Shown piece by piece: positions 45,687 through 55,577 of a stretch of 64,000 bases of DNA (position 1 is the stretch's first letter; the number at the start of each line of letters is the position of its first letter). The translations under genes were made by a program, and so were the position numbers. Location: NCBI GenBank assembly GCA_948474755.1, contig CAOLHI010000358.1, positions 62,001 to 126,000 of the forward strand. Reading direction: 5' to 3'. Origin of the DNA: Ctenosaura bakeri. Lineage: Eukaryota > Chordata > Lepidosauria > Squamata > Iguanidae. The notes below the pieces were generated by a model, which saw only the letters and a list, made by a program, of their open reading frames with translations, was not told the DNA's origin and did no database searches.

Positions 45687-46781
45687 CAGGCTTTCCCCGG
45701 TCATCTGAGAGGTTAGGGATTGGAGCACTGCCAGAAAATAGAATTGGTTGAAAAGCAGAACTCATGTACTGTGCTGTAGAGAGCATGAAAGACTTACCGA
45801 AACTCACTTGATACTGGCCATGCATGCACTGCTTGCAAAGACTCTAAGGCCCTTTTCGCACTAGGCTTTTTGCGCGAGCGGGGGCTTGCGGCTTGCGGGA
45901 AAAGCCTAGTTTGGGAGCCTTCCGGTTCCCCGCTGGTTCCTTCCGCAGCCAAAGGAACCAGCTGGGAAACGGCACCGTCCCGGAGGCGGCGGCAGCTCGC
46001 GAGTCCATCCCCCCCCGCGCGCGCAAGAAAGGAGCCCGTCGCTCCTGGCGCGCGCGGGGGGCGGGCGCGACTGTCGCTCGCTCCTGGCGCGCGCGGGGGG
46101 GCTGCTCGCGACAGCCTCCCGATCGCGTGCGCGCGCACGGGGGGCAGGCGCGACTGTCCCTCGCTCCTGGCGCGAGCGACAGTCGCGCCCGCCCCCCCGC
46201 GCGCGCCAGGAGCGAGCGACAGTCGCGCCCGCCCCCCCGCGCGCGCGAGCGGGAGGCTGTCGCGAGCAGCCCCCCGCCCGTGCGAAGCAGGATGCTCTCG
46301 CATCCGCCGCGCTAGCTCCCCGCCCCTTCCTTCCGCACGGGCGGAGGGAAGGAGGCGCGACCCGGCCGCCTCCCCGACGCACCGCACTACAGGTGAGTGC
46401 GTGTGGGCGCCGGGAGCGTAGCGCGAGCGCGGGGTGATTTTCGCTTGAAAGCGAAAATCAAAAACCCCGTGCCCGCGACGCTGCAGCCCCGTGAGAGCGC
46501 CGGAAGTGGGAGTGCGTCGTGCGGAGCGACGCTCCCACTCCCGCGCGGCTCACGGGGCTATTTCGCCCGGGAAAGCCCGTGCGAAAAGGGCCTAAGTTGG
46601 CCTAGTCTCCTTTTTTCTCTCCCTCAGGTCACCTTGCGAGCAGCTTGTGCATGTAAGCTGTTCCAAGAAAAGCCCCCATAGTCAAGAAGAACAGATGAAA
46701 GAGCAGAACTCCTGTTGAATTAATGGAACTTGTCCTTAATTTGGAAGCATCAAAAGAGCAAGGGGGGAGGAGGGCTTCCTG
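45687..46781 (-). mobile_element. Tigger-like repeat family R, copy 3, split by hairpin-family element I
   Basis: The two parts are 45687-45847 and 46596-46781, together about 347 bp. On the minus strand they read in the order of copy 2: caggaagccctcctcccccc, gatgcttccaaattaagg, aagttccattaattcaacag, ..., gcttttcaaccaattc, ccctaacctctcagatgacc. TA lies at the right edge (46782-46783). The GC-rich element between them entered later. Confidence 0.75.
45848..46592. mobile_element. GC-rich hairpin-family element I (745 bp), CpG-island mimic
   Basis: The ends ggcccttttcgcactaggct and, on the right, agcccgtgcgaaaagggcc are inverted repeats, and TAA flanks both sides (45845-45847, 46593-46595). The interior is extremely GC- and CpG-rich, with repeated inverted blocks (gcgcgagcgacagtcgcgcc and ggcgcgactgtcgctcgctc). 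An AGGTGAGTGC motif lies at 46391 and a 12-bp-arm hairpin at 46435-46460. The long open frames on both strands (up to 197 codons) are caused by the absence of AT-rich stop codons and encode low-complexity R/A/P sequence, not a protein family. Confidence 0.85.
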
Positions 46782-46783
46782 TA

Positions 46784-48927
46784 AAGGGAAATATCTGCTC
46801 CAGAGCCTTGCCATGAGTGTGTCTGCCTAATCTATCCTGCAGCTTGTCCATGGAGGGTAGTAATGCAAATTTCATTTAGATCCACCATTACAGATTGTAG
46901 TTTGTGAATAAAAAATTGGAAATGTTTTCTTTTCCATGGTGAAATCTCTCTGTCTGTGTGTTTTCCTTGGGGAAATTCTGAACATTTCATGTGTTTCCTT
47001 TGCACATTTACTAAAATGCACATTATTAGAAAATGTGAACTGTAGGATTCCTTCATTAACCCATGACTGAAATCAGTGAACAGAAACAGCAGGGACTCAG
47101 TTTTCCACTTGGAAAAAGTGGCTGGCATTTTGTTGGCTAGTCCTTATTCGATCAATTATTGAATGGTGAGTTAACACAGAGGTAAATTCCACTGATTGAA
47201 TGGTTCTACTCTTGTCAGGGCTAACAACAGGATTTAGGCTGTGACAAGATTTCTGGATACTTTCAGCAGGTGTTTGGGAATACCTTATAACTTCTTCCAC
47301 TTCCCTTGTCAGAAAAGATGGAAGAGAAATCAGTCCTAGTTCCTGACTGAAATGATGGGGTGGAAAGCTCGATTCAACATTTCAACAAGTAATGGCCATG
47401 CTTGTAACATCAGGTGTATGACCATGATGCCCCCAACGTCATCCAGCTCATGGAAGACTGTAAAGAAAGGGAGCATCTGCCTCCCCAGTTCTGTCCTAGT
47501 CATTACATTGGACAATGAAAACTATGCAGCACATGGTGTGCTGGCAAAGACTGATGCTGAGGCCTGCTTGTGCGGAGAGCTTGAATATTAACACAATCAA
47601 GTAAGCAAACTGTCCATAATTCTCAGTTTTCCTGTACCATCAAATGGACTATTTGACTATAAAGCTTTTAAAAAATGACTCTTCTGAGAATCTCTTGTCT
47701 GGTACTTAAGTTCTACATGAGAAAAACAGCAGGCATATTACAACCAACATTTCCATTTACATGTACTACCTGGGGGAGATAGAAATCAGCCATTTAGTGT
47801 TCTATATGTATCCCTATTGCATCTCTGGGATTATTTTGCCTGCAGGGGATTAGATCAAAAGCCACATACATTTGTTCTTTGAATAAGCAATAGCTAAGAG
47901 ATGCAGCAACATCTTTTATTTGCCTGTATCTGTCTTACTTATAATTAAAGAAAGGATCACACAATGAAAATAGAAGCTAAAACCTGAAGGAGAAAAAAGA
48001 CTTTGAATAATTCTAACCAACCCATTCTCCAAAGGTATTCAGTGCTGAATATATACTCAGATGATGTTCATGGATGTAGTAATTGTTCTTAATGCATTTA
48101 GCTGCACTATGAGGCTAGCCTTGAAACTGAAGATTAACATGGTTGTGCTACCTGCTTTATGCTTCTGTATACTCTTGCTACTGAACTTAAAAGGACATAC
48201 TTCTGAGGTCACATGAAAAGGATTCGGCGTATAACATAACAGTAACAGAGTAATTATGAGATTGATAGATTGACTTTTTGCTTATCATATGCATAAGATA
48301 ATCCCACAAAATTCAACAGGACTAATTCTTATCTAAGTGTGCACAATACCTAGGACTACAAATGTGAAATGTGAACCAGGATGTTGGCAGGGATGAGCAA
48401 AATGTTCCATCCTACCACCTTATAGTTCCATGGAGGAGCTGCTATTACCCATCAAATTGATGTTGATTTATGGCTGTCCTATAAAGCACTAGTCATCAAC
48501 TGTCCTGGTTAAGTCTTGCAAACTCAGGGTCTTGCTTTCTTAATTGAATCAGTCCACCTGTGATGAGGTCTCCTTTTTTCCCCTACTGTTTTCCACTTTA
48601 CCAAATATGGATTTAACCCGCCCTGAACTCTTGGACTCTTAAATTGCATTCCTCAATCTACTGAATCCCAAGTTAATTAAGAATTTTTAAAAAATGTTTA
48701 TTTCAGCTTCAACTACAATTATCAGATGCAAAATGACTACATCAACTACCGAGACCTCCAGACTACTTGGTAGACATCAGAAGACAATGTAATTGCTTTT
48801 AAGGATGTCCCTGGTGTTTCTGCAGTTCTCCTGACTCTTCTCCAGGCATGAATAGTGGCTCTACTGTAGGTCCTTGGGAAATGGCTCAGTGTAATGTAGG
48901 TTTGACTGGAGAACTACCACACTACAC
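46784..48927. other. no recognisable gene; one repeat-like stretch
   Basis: 48449-48610 (tgttgatttatggctgtcct, cttgcaaactcagggtcttg) resembles a reptile SINE-derived sequence. The frame at 47352-47591 (79 codons) is not recognised and has no supported exon boundaries. Confidence 0.35.
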
Positions 48928-48930
48928 TGA

Positions 48931-49110
48931 GGCCATTGCTGCACTAGAGTGTTATAGCGCTATGATTCCACTTTCAACATATTATGGAATCCTGGGGTTT
49001 GCAGTTTCCAGATGGGCTAGTTGGCCCCTCCCAACATTGCAAACCCCAGGATTCCATAGGATGTTGAAAGTGGAATCATAGTGCTATAACAGGCTAGTGT
49101 GGAAATGGCC
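48931..49110. mobile_element. hairpin MITE family H, copy G (180 bp)
   Basis: Arms ggccattgctgcactagagt ... aggctagtgtggaaatggcc with the same interior as copy F (gttatagcgctatgattcca, atggaatcctggggtttgca). TGA on both sides (48928-48930, 49111-49113). Confidence 0.88.
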
Positions 49111-49113
49111 TGA

Positions 49114-50637
49114 GTCATGCAAGAGTGCAGCTTTTTTTTTTTCTTTCAGAGTTTTATTTTTGTGTTTTCCATATTCAGGAAATCTGGTTTAATAAGTAAC
49201 AAAGATAGTAAAGTTCATGTTGACTTCCTTGGATTGAACATTTTTGATTGTTGTTCACCCAGTTGGTCACTGTTCATTCTGCTGTCCTTCTGTAATAGCA
49301 GATACTGCTGCTTGGCCCTTATTAATATCAGTGATACATGCCCACTGTCCATCTGCCTATTCCTTCCATTAAGTTACTTTGTTGTCTCCTCCAGAAACTG
49401 CAAGAATATTAGCAGTGATAGACCAGCTAACAGCTTTTACCTTGCTTGTAGAAGACAGAAGCAAACCAAAAGAACTGAAAACTCTGGAAAATGGGACAAG
49501 GATTGTGCTTGGTACAAATTTTAGAAATAAAAATAATTTGAACAATGGAGTAATTTTCATCCATCAATTTCTCTTCAAAACAAAATGGGGTTTTGGAATT
49601 TTATAGTTCCAAAATCTGGGGAGAAATGAAGGAAAAAACATTGAAAGTACCTCTAGATTCTTATTGATATACTACCACAGCTGCAAATGTGTTAAGTAGA
49701 TACAGCAGTAAGTATTGCAGACTCACACCACCTTATGTAATGTGAGGATAAATAAGTTTGATCAGTTCTACAGGGTTGCAAGAATAACTATGGTTGTGTA
49801 TGCAGACCATAAAGTGAATATTGTAAAGTATTAGCATGAATAGCTGAAAACCTGAGTCCACAAAAGGAAGTCCTGACAAAGCAAAGTTTGCTTACTTACA
49901 AAACACATGAATAAAGCCAAACAGAACCCACAGTACAAGGAAATTTATTTAGCTCCATTGGCTCCTGGGCAACATTTCCCATCCTCAGAACCAGTCTTTG
50001 TTCCTAAGGCTACAAGAAAGTTAATTAGATTTGTAACTTAAATGACCTCGCCATTGTGCCAGATCCTGAAGAAGTTCCTCCTTTGGACTATACCTCCCAA
50101 ATCCCTCAGCCAAAATGGCTAGCATTGCTGCTGCTGAAGGCTTCCTGCCCAGGGCTAAGAATTACTCAGGACGGAAGAGAAAAAGGGAATGTCCATTCAG
50201 ATCATGGTGAAATAAATGGTTAAAGCACCCCACAACTTCCTATGGCTATTGAGTTTCTTTAATTGCTTTCATTCTGCTGTAACATGGACTTGTGTCATTA
50301 CGCAGTTTCCCCAAACTAACAATAATCAGTTATTTCTTTGACTGTGTTTCTAAATACTCTGTATTTGGACAGAAATCTGGAATAAGAAAACTTTTTTTTC
50401 TTTTACTATTTGCAGTCAGTTTGTCATCCTAATTTCACACACTATACACATCTTTCACAGTAGCAGTTCAGAATGATTATTCCTAGAGATTTTTTTTTAA
50501 AAAAAGAGTGAGAAATGTGGCTGTTCTTGACACTGTTTCTACAGCAATTACTTACTCACTCATTCAGAGTGCTCCTGAAATAATATCAGCCTGGCTTCCC
50601 TGACACATAGAACCCAACAAGTTACTTCTGATGACTC
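49114..50637. other. no recognisable gene or repeat
   Basis: A 135-codon plus-strand frame (49117-49524) is F/S/C-rich and begins in a poly(T) tract. It shows no domain and I do not call it. Confidence 0.4.
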
Positions 50638-50640
50638 TTG

Positions 50641-51039
50641 GACCCTTTTGCACGTTACCCATTTGCGCGGCTGGGGGGGGGACTTCTCACGCGAAAAGCC
50701 TCAGAAGGACCGCTGCCGCTTTCCTGCTGCTTCAGTTCTGCAGCTCCTCCTGGTCGTGCGAGCGCCCTGCCCCTTCCTACCACAGTGCAGCCTGGGAGTT
50801 GCAGGCTAGCGCTGAGGCAGGAAGCACGACCGGTGCAGCTCAGGAGGCTGCGCACAGCAGGTAAGTGCGCTCCACGCTCCTGAGCGTTGCCTGACTGTGC
50901 GGCATTTTCAACTTGAAGCTGAAAATAAAAAAATGCATGTGCGGTTTGCGTCACGCTCTTGAGCGTAAATGCAGACCGCTCCTCACATTTACGCAATGCT
51001 CAAGGGGCCCTTTTGCTTCCAAAACGTGCAAAAAGGGCC
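50641..51039. mobile_element. GC-rich hairpin-family element J (399 bp)
   Basis: Ends gacccttttgcacgttaccc and aacgtgcaaaaagggcc; TTG on both sides (50638-50640, 51040-51042). The interior repeats the plan of element I: a CpG-rich left half, AGGTAAGTGCG at 50859, then a hairpin attttcaacttgaagctgaaaat (50904-50926) and a GCGT-rich inverted segment (ctcctgagcg against gctcttgagc). Not coding. Confidence 0.82.
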
Positions 51040-51179
51040 TTGATCTCTTCATATGACCACCACATCATAGGGATGCCTGCCCAGAATAATTCCTGTGGCA
51101 GCAAAAACAACAAAGAATGTTGTAGCATCTTAAAAATACCACGCTTCATTTGGTCTAAGCTTTTGTTGACTGCAGCAAA

Positions 51180-51597
51180 ATCTTGGAAACCTCACCCTTT
51201 GAGGAGCAGCTCAGGGAGCTGGATATGCTTAGCCTGGAAAAGAGATGGTTAAGAGGTGACATAATAACTATGTTTAAATATTTGAAGAGATGTCATATGG
51301 AAGAAGGAGCAAGCTTGTTTTTGCTGCTCCTGAGACTAGGACACAGAGCAATGGCTTCAAACTTCAGGAAAAGAGATTCCATCTAAACATTAGGAAGAAT
51401 TTCCTGATGGTAAGAGCAGTTCAACAGCGGAATATGATGCCTTGGAGTGTGATAGAATCTCCTTCTTTGGAGGGTTTTAAACAGAGGCTGAATGGTCATC
51501 TCTCAGGAATACTTTGATTGTGTATTCATATGGCAGGGGGTTGGACCTGATCACTCTTGTGCTCTCCTCCAGCTCTATCATTCTTGTGATTTTATGC
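51180..51597 (+). mobile_element. CR1 LINE, 3' end (older subfamily)
   Basis: Encodes a diverged CR1 C-terminus: PFEEQLRELDMLSLEKRWLR, GDIITMFKYLKRCH, APETRTQSNGFKLQ and ESPSLEGFKQRLNGHLSGIL, then a 3' UTR (ggcagggggttggacctgat) and a decayed TTCTTGTGATTTTATG tail. One frameshift lies near 51320. Confidence 0.88.
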
Positions 51598-51734
51598 TCG
51601 CATAATATAGTGGTTATGCTATCAGAACTACTTTTTGTGACATTTTGTAAGAAGATATCTGGTGCCTCTTTATATAACAGTTTTCACTAAGCTGTGCATC
51701 AGGTGTCAGATGTGCCCAATGGTGGCTCCACCTA

Positions 51735-51800
51735 CCCATAATAAAATTTATTTCTATCCCACCTCTCCCCATGGATCGAGGCGGCGAACAACAACAACAC
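51735..51800 (-). mobile_element. SINE/LINE 3' tail fragment
   Basis: The complement reads gttcgccgcctcgatccatg gggagaggtgggatagaaat aaattttatt, a retroposon tail like that at 28746. Confidence 0.5.
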
Positions 51801-52041
51801 ATTAATTACATTAAAAAACATTAAAAAACACACCCAATCCTCCCCACCCACCAACCCACCTAAAACCAACCCAGCTAAAACCAACTCACATTCCACCAGG
51901 TTCAACTTGGACTTCACCTTTGAGGTGTTACAGGACTTTTTTTTGTTGTTGTTCCATATAATGAATAAGGCTTAAATCCGGTACTGCACTACACCAATAA
52001 CACAGTGGGACTGCCTCCTCCCCTCTATTATCTTTCAGCCC

Positions 52042-52129
52042 ATTGTGTACATGTGCCTTCAAGTTGGCTGTTGACTTATGGCATTCCCGTGAATTTCATA
52101 GGGTTATCTTAAGCAAGGAATACTCAGAG
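52042..52129 (-). mobile_element. tRNA-derived SINE, 3' end
   Basis: tgtgccttcaagttggctgt tgacttatgg is the complement of the SINE tail region; ttaagcaaggaatactcaga follows. It is truncated where element K begins. Confidence 0.65.
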
Positions 52130-52132
52130 TTG

Positions 52133-52875
52133 GGCCCTTTTCTCACGGGGTGCAGAAATCGTGCCACTACGATCCAGGCGGGTTTTCCCTTAATCCCCAC
52201 TAACACGGACTGAAATTTTAGGAGCATTCTCACGGCTCCATAGAGAAAAGACTAGGCAGCATCAATGCATTCATACAATATTACCCTGGCCACTCCCATA
52301 GGTGTCCTTTCTCTGTCCTGTCTGGCAGTGATTGGCTGTGCTCAATTTTTAAAAGAAACACTCTGAGCGTCATCATGGACGTCAGTATGCATGCGTGTCC
52401 CCTTACATCCTCCAACAAACCCCCCCCCCGTCCCGCACCTTTCTTTGGAGCCGCCGTGGAGACATTTCCCCCCCTCTGTCTTTCTGCTTGCTTTCTGCTG
52501 TTTTGTGTATGGAGCACGAGCTGCTGACGAACATTGCTGGGGTGCTAATTTCAGCCTTGATAGCAGCACTCAAAAGCACTGGGGGCGGTCTTGTCGCTTC
52601 TGCTGGTCACGCCTAAATCCCTCCCTCTCTTCATCCCCCGCACGAATCAGTACGCACCGCCGCTTTTTCATGAAAGGTCGAGCGCGGATTGGAGGAAAAA
52701 AACCACATTTCTTCTGGTTTTTAAAAAGGGCGCGCGAATGCTGGATGGTGGCTCCCCCACGCGGATTGAGGTGAGAATCAAAAAAATTAAATACGACCTG
52801 GTTCTCCCTAAGGTGAAAAAGGCCCCCGTTCGAGGTCGACCTGGGAAGATTTAATTACCCTGTGAGAAAAGGGCC
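52133..52875. mobile_element. GC-rich hairpin-family element K (743 bp)
   Basis: Ends ggcccttttctcacggggtg and ccctgtgagaaaagggcc; TTG on both sides (52130-52132, 52876-52878). The interior is unlike I and J except for an AGGTGAGAATC motif at 52769 near the right end. A CCCCCCCCCGTCCC tract is at 52423. The plus-strand frames at 52391-52774 and 52591-52854 are not recognised as transposase. Confidence 0.78.
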
Positions 52876-53179
52876 TTGGTTTTGCCAGTTCCTTTTTCTG
52901 AAACATAGCCTGCAGCACCTGGTATTTGTTGTTGGTCTCCCATCGAAGAACTAACCAGAGCTGATTCTGCTTAGCTTCCAAGATCAGACAGGATCTGGTG
53001 CCTTTATGGTATTTAGGCCCATTGTACCACTCAATATTTTGCTCCAGAGGGTTTCTTAGACTTTGAGGGAACATCAAAGATTGTGTATATGGGTGGGTGA
53101 AGAATCACTTCATTTCAATTCTTCCAAAAGAAGTAGCTCCATCAGTGGAATGACCCCAATGGATCCAACCCTATACAAC

Positions 53180-53392
53180 AATAATACTGGACTCTGGAGG
53201 ACCATGGTCTAAATCCTCATACAGCTATGGAAACCCCCGGATAACTTTAGGCAAGTCACCTCTCTCAGCGTTAGAGGAAGGAAATAGCAAACTTCCTCTG
53301 AATAAATCTTGCTAAGAAAATCCTACGACAGGGTTGCTATAAGTCAGAGCTGTCTTGAAGGCACAGGCACATAACAAAAATAATACAATAAA
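53180..53392 (+). mobile_element. tRNA-derived SINE, lacking the first bases
   Basis: ctggactctggaggaccatg, aggcaagtcacctctctcag, gaataaatcttgctaagaaa, gggttgctataagtcagagc and a decayed aaggcacaggcacataacaa tail, all in SINE order. Confidence 0.78.
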
Positions 53393-53684
53393 AATATTAG
53401 TGAGTTACAGAACAATCTTGAAACAGATTAAATGGCACAAAGATAGTAAAAGGTAATAGCAGCATAAAAGGTAACTTAAAAATGGGATCTAGAAAATATT
53501 TTCCAGAGTAAAACTCTCCTGGCTTTCTGGATAAAAGCAAACAGAAATGAAACCAGGCAGACTACCCTTGTGAGGTTATTTCAAATGGGCGGGGGGGGGG
53601 GCTCAGGTGAAAAAAGCCATGTAAAGTCCACACAAAATAGTGGATTTCCCCCCCTAGAAGGTGCTGCTTTCAGCATTTCCAGTT

Positions 53685-53850
53685 TGATACTAAAGCACTG
53701 ACTAGGGTAATGGAAACCTACTGTATGGAAAGTCCCAGGTTCAAATTCCCATTCAGCCATGAAACTCAGTGACCCTCCGCAAGTCACTGTCTGTCAGCTG
53801 AATCTACCTAAGAGGGCTGTTGAAATTATAAAATAGGGAACAGATATAGT
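53685..53850 (+). mobile_element. tRNA-derived SINE (Sauria-SINE-like)
   Basis: aaagtcccaggttcaaattcccattcagcc holds a B-box-like GGTTCAAATTC, followed by cagtgaccctccgcaagtca and gtcagctgaatctacctaag. The body matches the complement of 30130-30360. Confidence 0.65.
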
Positions 53851-53856
53851 TATGGT

Positions 53857-54105
53857 GGGCAGTAAAGCATTGCACTCCAAATAAGAATTCTCTCCCTGTA
53901 ACGAAATTATCCACCACTCTGCAATTTCTAACATGCAGAGAGTGAGATGTTGATAATTGTAAATACTGAACTCTTCCATTTGTGGTGCTCTCATTCCCTT
54001 GGTCACTTTGCTGGCCTTTTTCTTTGGATGCTTAAATTGTATTTCCAAATGTTCAACTGAAGTTTCAAGTTACTGCAATGCTAGAAATGTGGGATGTGAA
54101 ATAAA
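53857..54105 (+). repeat. unclassified interspersed repeat, copy 2
   Basis: Same family and orientation as 1187-1410. This copy reaches further at its 3' end, into gatgtgaaataaaaaaatca, before an ATT array. An A-rich end next to a microsatellite hints at retroposition, but no internal promoter is visible. Confidence 0.6.
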
Positions 54106-54118
54106 AAAATCACTGTTG

Positions 54119-54172
<54 letters not shown>
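54119..54172 (+). repeat. (ATT)n microsatellite
   Basis: About 18 uninterrupted ATT units followed by G8. Confidence 0.97.
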
Positions 54173-54840
54173 TGGGGGGGTCCATGACCTCATTGCACTC
54201 CCACACCCCTGATTACCACCTAGAACATCTGAGGGAAAATGGGATGTAAACCTAATAAAATGAATAAATACATTAATAATGCTATTGACATATTTCCTGG
54301 ATGGAATGGCCTCCCCACACCATTCCTTGCTTTATTTAGGTTTGTCAGGAGTCCTGAGCCAGTTGAAGGGGAACCAGAAATTTAACCACATGACCTATCC
54401 AAATCCTAAGGTCTCCATGTGGGATGGAACACGACTCCTTGAAATCAGAGCTTGGAAAAATTTACTTCCAGGGACTACCAGCTCCCCAATTTCCCAGCCA
54501 GTGGCTTCTGGAAAGGAAATGCTGGGACTTGTAGTACCCCAAACTAACTTTTCCAAGACATCGTGAGCCTGCAATGCAGCCCTTACAGGTAAAAGGCATC
54601 GATCCACCAGAGTATGGGAAGTTAGCCTTAATCCAAAGGAAATATAATAGGTTTTATGTCCCATGCTATCAGTGGAGTGTGCGCGTGTAAACATTTCTGC
54701 CATCGGAAAACTGGATCTTCCAGGGTTCGAACCAAAGCAGCGGCAGTATAGACGAGAGAATCGTGTTACTATAAAGAAAAAAGCTATACAGCGTGAGAAA
54801 GGGGCAGAGGAGCTTGTGCCTGAAGAAGACTTGGAGACCC
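54173..54840. other. sequence upstream of the CpG island; no exon recognised
   Basis: A short SINE-tail-like piece (54236-54262) and a palindromic repeat (54447-54563) lie here. From about 54700 CpG content rises toward the PLPP4 promoter. Confidence 0.45.
54447..54563. repeat. palindromic interspersed repeat 'TGGGA(C/G)TTGTAGT' type
   Basis: The left arm agcttggaaaaatttacttc ... gactaccagc is complementary to gctgggacttgtagtacccc aaactaacttttccaaga on the right, with ccagccagtggcttctgg in the middle. The same phrase is scattered through the window (38795, 58845). It looks like a small foldback element of unknown superfamily. Confidence 0.6.
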
Positions 54841-55261
54841 CTCGAGTGATGGGCGATGGATAGTTTCCTACACGGGGAGGGGTACGGAAATCCCCCAGCA
54901 TCCCCTCCAGCCAGATTACTCGAGAAGGAGAAACGAGCCTCTCCGCCTTTCCTTGTCTGTCTTCGGGCACCACCCAAAGGGCGGCCAAAGGAAAGCCCTG
55001 GCCAGCCAGCCAGCCAAGCGCAAAAGGTCCGCCTGCGTGGTGGGAGCCGGGCTTGGCGTCCAGTCGTCTGGCTGACTCTCCCGGCCAAGCCCAGACGGCT
55101 GCGAGGCGGCGGAGGCGGCTGTTGCGGTTGCTGCTGCTGCTGCTGCGGCGGCGGCTCCTCCTCTCCACGCCGCCGCCGACTCCGGCGCGGGCGGCTGCTG
55201 CTGCGCGCGGCCCTGGGAGGCGGCGCGGGGTCTCGGCGGGCGCCTGCTGCTGGGCTTTGGC

Positions 55262-55577
55262 ATGGACACGGAGGGGCTGGTCCTGAGCGCGGCGCTACGC
55301 TCGGGCGGGAGGGAGCGGGGAGGAGGAGGAGGAGGGCGCTTCAGACGAGGGGGCCCCGGGCCGCGCCGTGCGGTTGCTGCTGCTGCTCTTTCTCTTTCTC
55401 CGTCGGATCCCCCGCGGCGCGCTCTCGCCCTCTTTTTCCATGGGATTAAAAGCCCGGCTGTGAAGCCGCCGCCAGCCGCGTGGACCGTGCCTCCCCTTGC
55501 TGCCGTTCCTTGGAGCAAACCATGCGGGATCTCGCTATCGAGGTGGGGATCCGGGTCCTGCTCTTCGGCGTCTTTGT
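55262..55577 (+). other. possible upstream ORF overlapping the PLPP4 start
   Basis: An ATG at 55262 in a good initiation context (G at -3, G at +4: ggcATGg) opens a frame that stays open beyond the PLPP4 exon and its donor site; in genomic DNA it runs to 55876. It is out of frame with PLPP4. If transcription starts upstream of 55262, ribosomes would meet this ATG first; if it starts downstream, the frame is irrelevant. The encoded sequence is R/G-rich with no domain, so I treat it as a regulatory candidate and not as a gene. Confidence 0.3.
55522..55577 (+). CDS. PLPP4: PLPP4 (PPAPDC1A), coding part of exon 1
   Basis: PLPP4 is a membrane phospholipid phosphatase of the PAP2 family that removes phosphate from lipids such as phosphatidic and lysophosphatidic acid and diacylglycerol pyrophosphate. 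The exon encodes MRDLAIEVGIRVLLFGVFV, which matches the N-terminus of vertebrate PLPP4 (human begins MRELAIEIGVRALLFGVFV, recalled) with only conservative changes. The paralogue PLPP5 has a different, alanine-rich start. The residues form the start of the first membrane segment; the catalytic PAP2 motifs lie in later exons outside the window. The ATG has A at -3. The exon ends TTTGT|GTAAGT, so the valine codon is split (phase 2), and the frame would stop at the next codon if unspliced, which supports the donor. It lies in a CpG island. Being partial, function cannot be judged from this window. Confidence 0.88.

Noticed and set aside
45794..46421. Long overlapping open frames (up to 197 codons) on both strands
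   Set aside because: They result from extreme GC content inside a transposon with inverted ends and TAA duplications; the peptides are R/A/P low complexity and mirror each other.
47352..47591. 79-codon frame with even amino-acid composition
   Set aside because: No recognisable family, no splice signals that I could defend, and length within chance expectation for 64 kb.
49117..49524. 135-codon frame, one of the longest in unique DNA
   Set aside because: Begins in a poly(T) tract and is F/S/C-rich in the manner of random AT-rich translation.
50631..50996. Cysteine/alanine-rich small proteins on either strand
   Set aside because: Located entirely in GC-rich hairpin-family element J.
54395..55168. 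257-codon minus-strand frame in the PLPP4 CpG island
   Set aside because: It crosses a palindromic repeat and a GC-rich 5' region with no recognisable domain; frames on the opposite strand are equally long.
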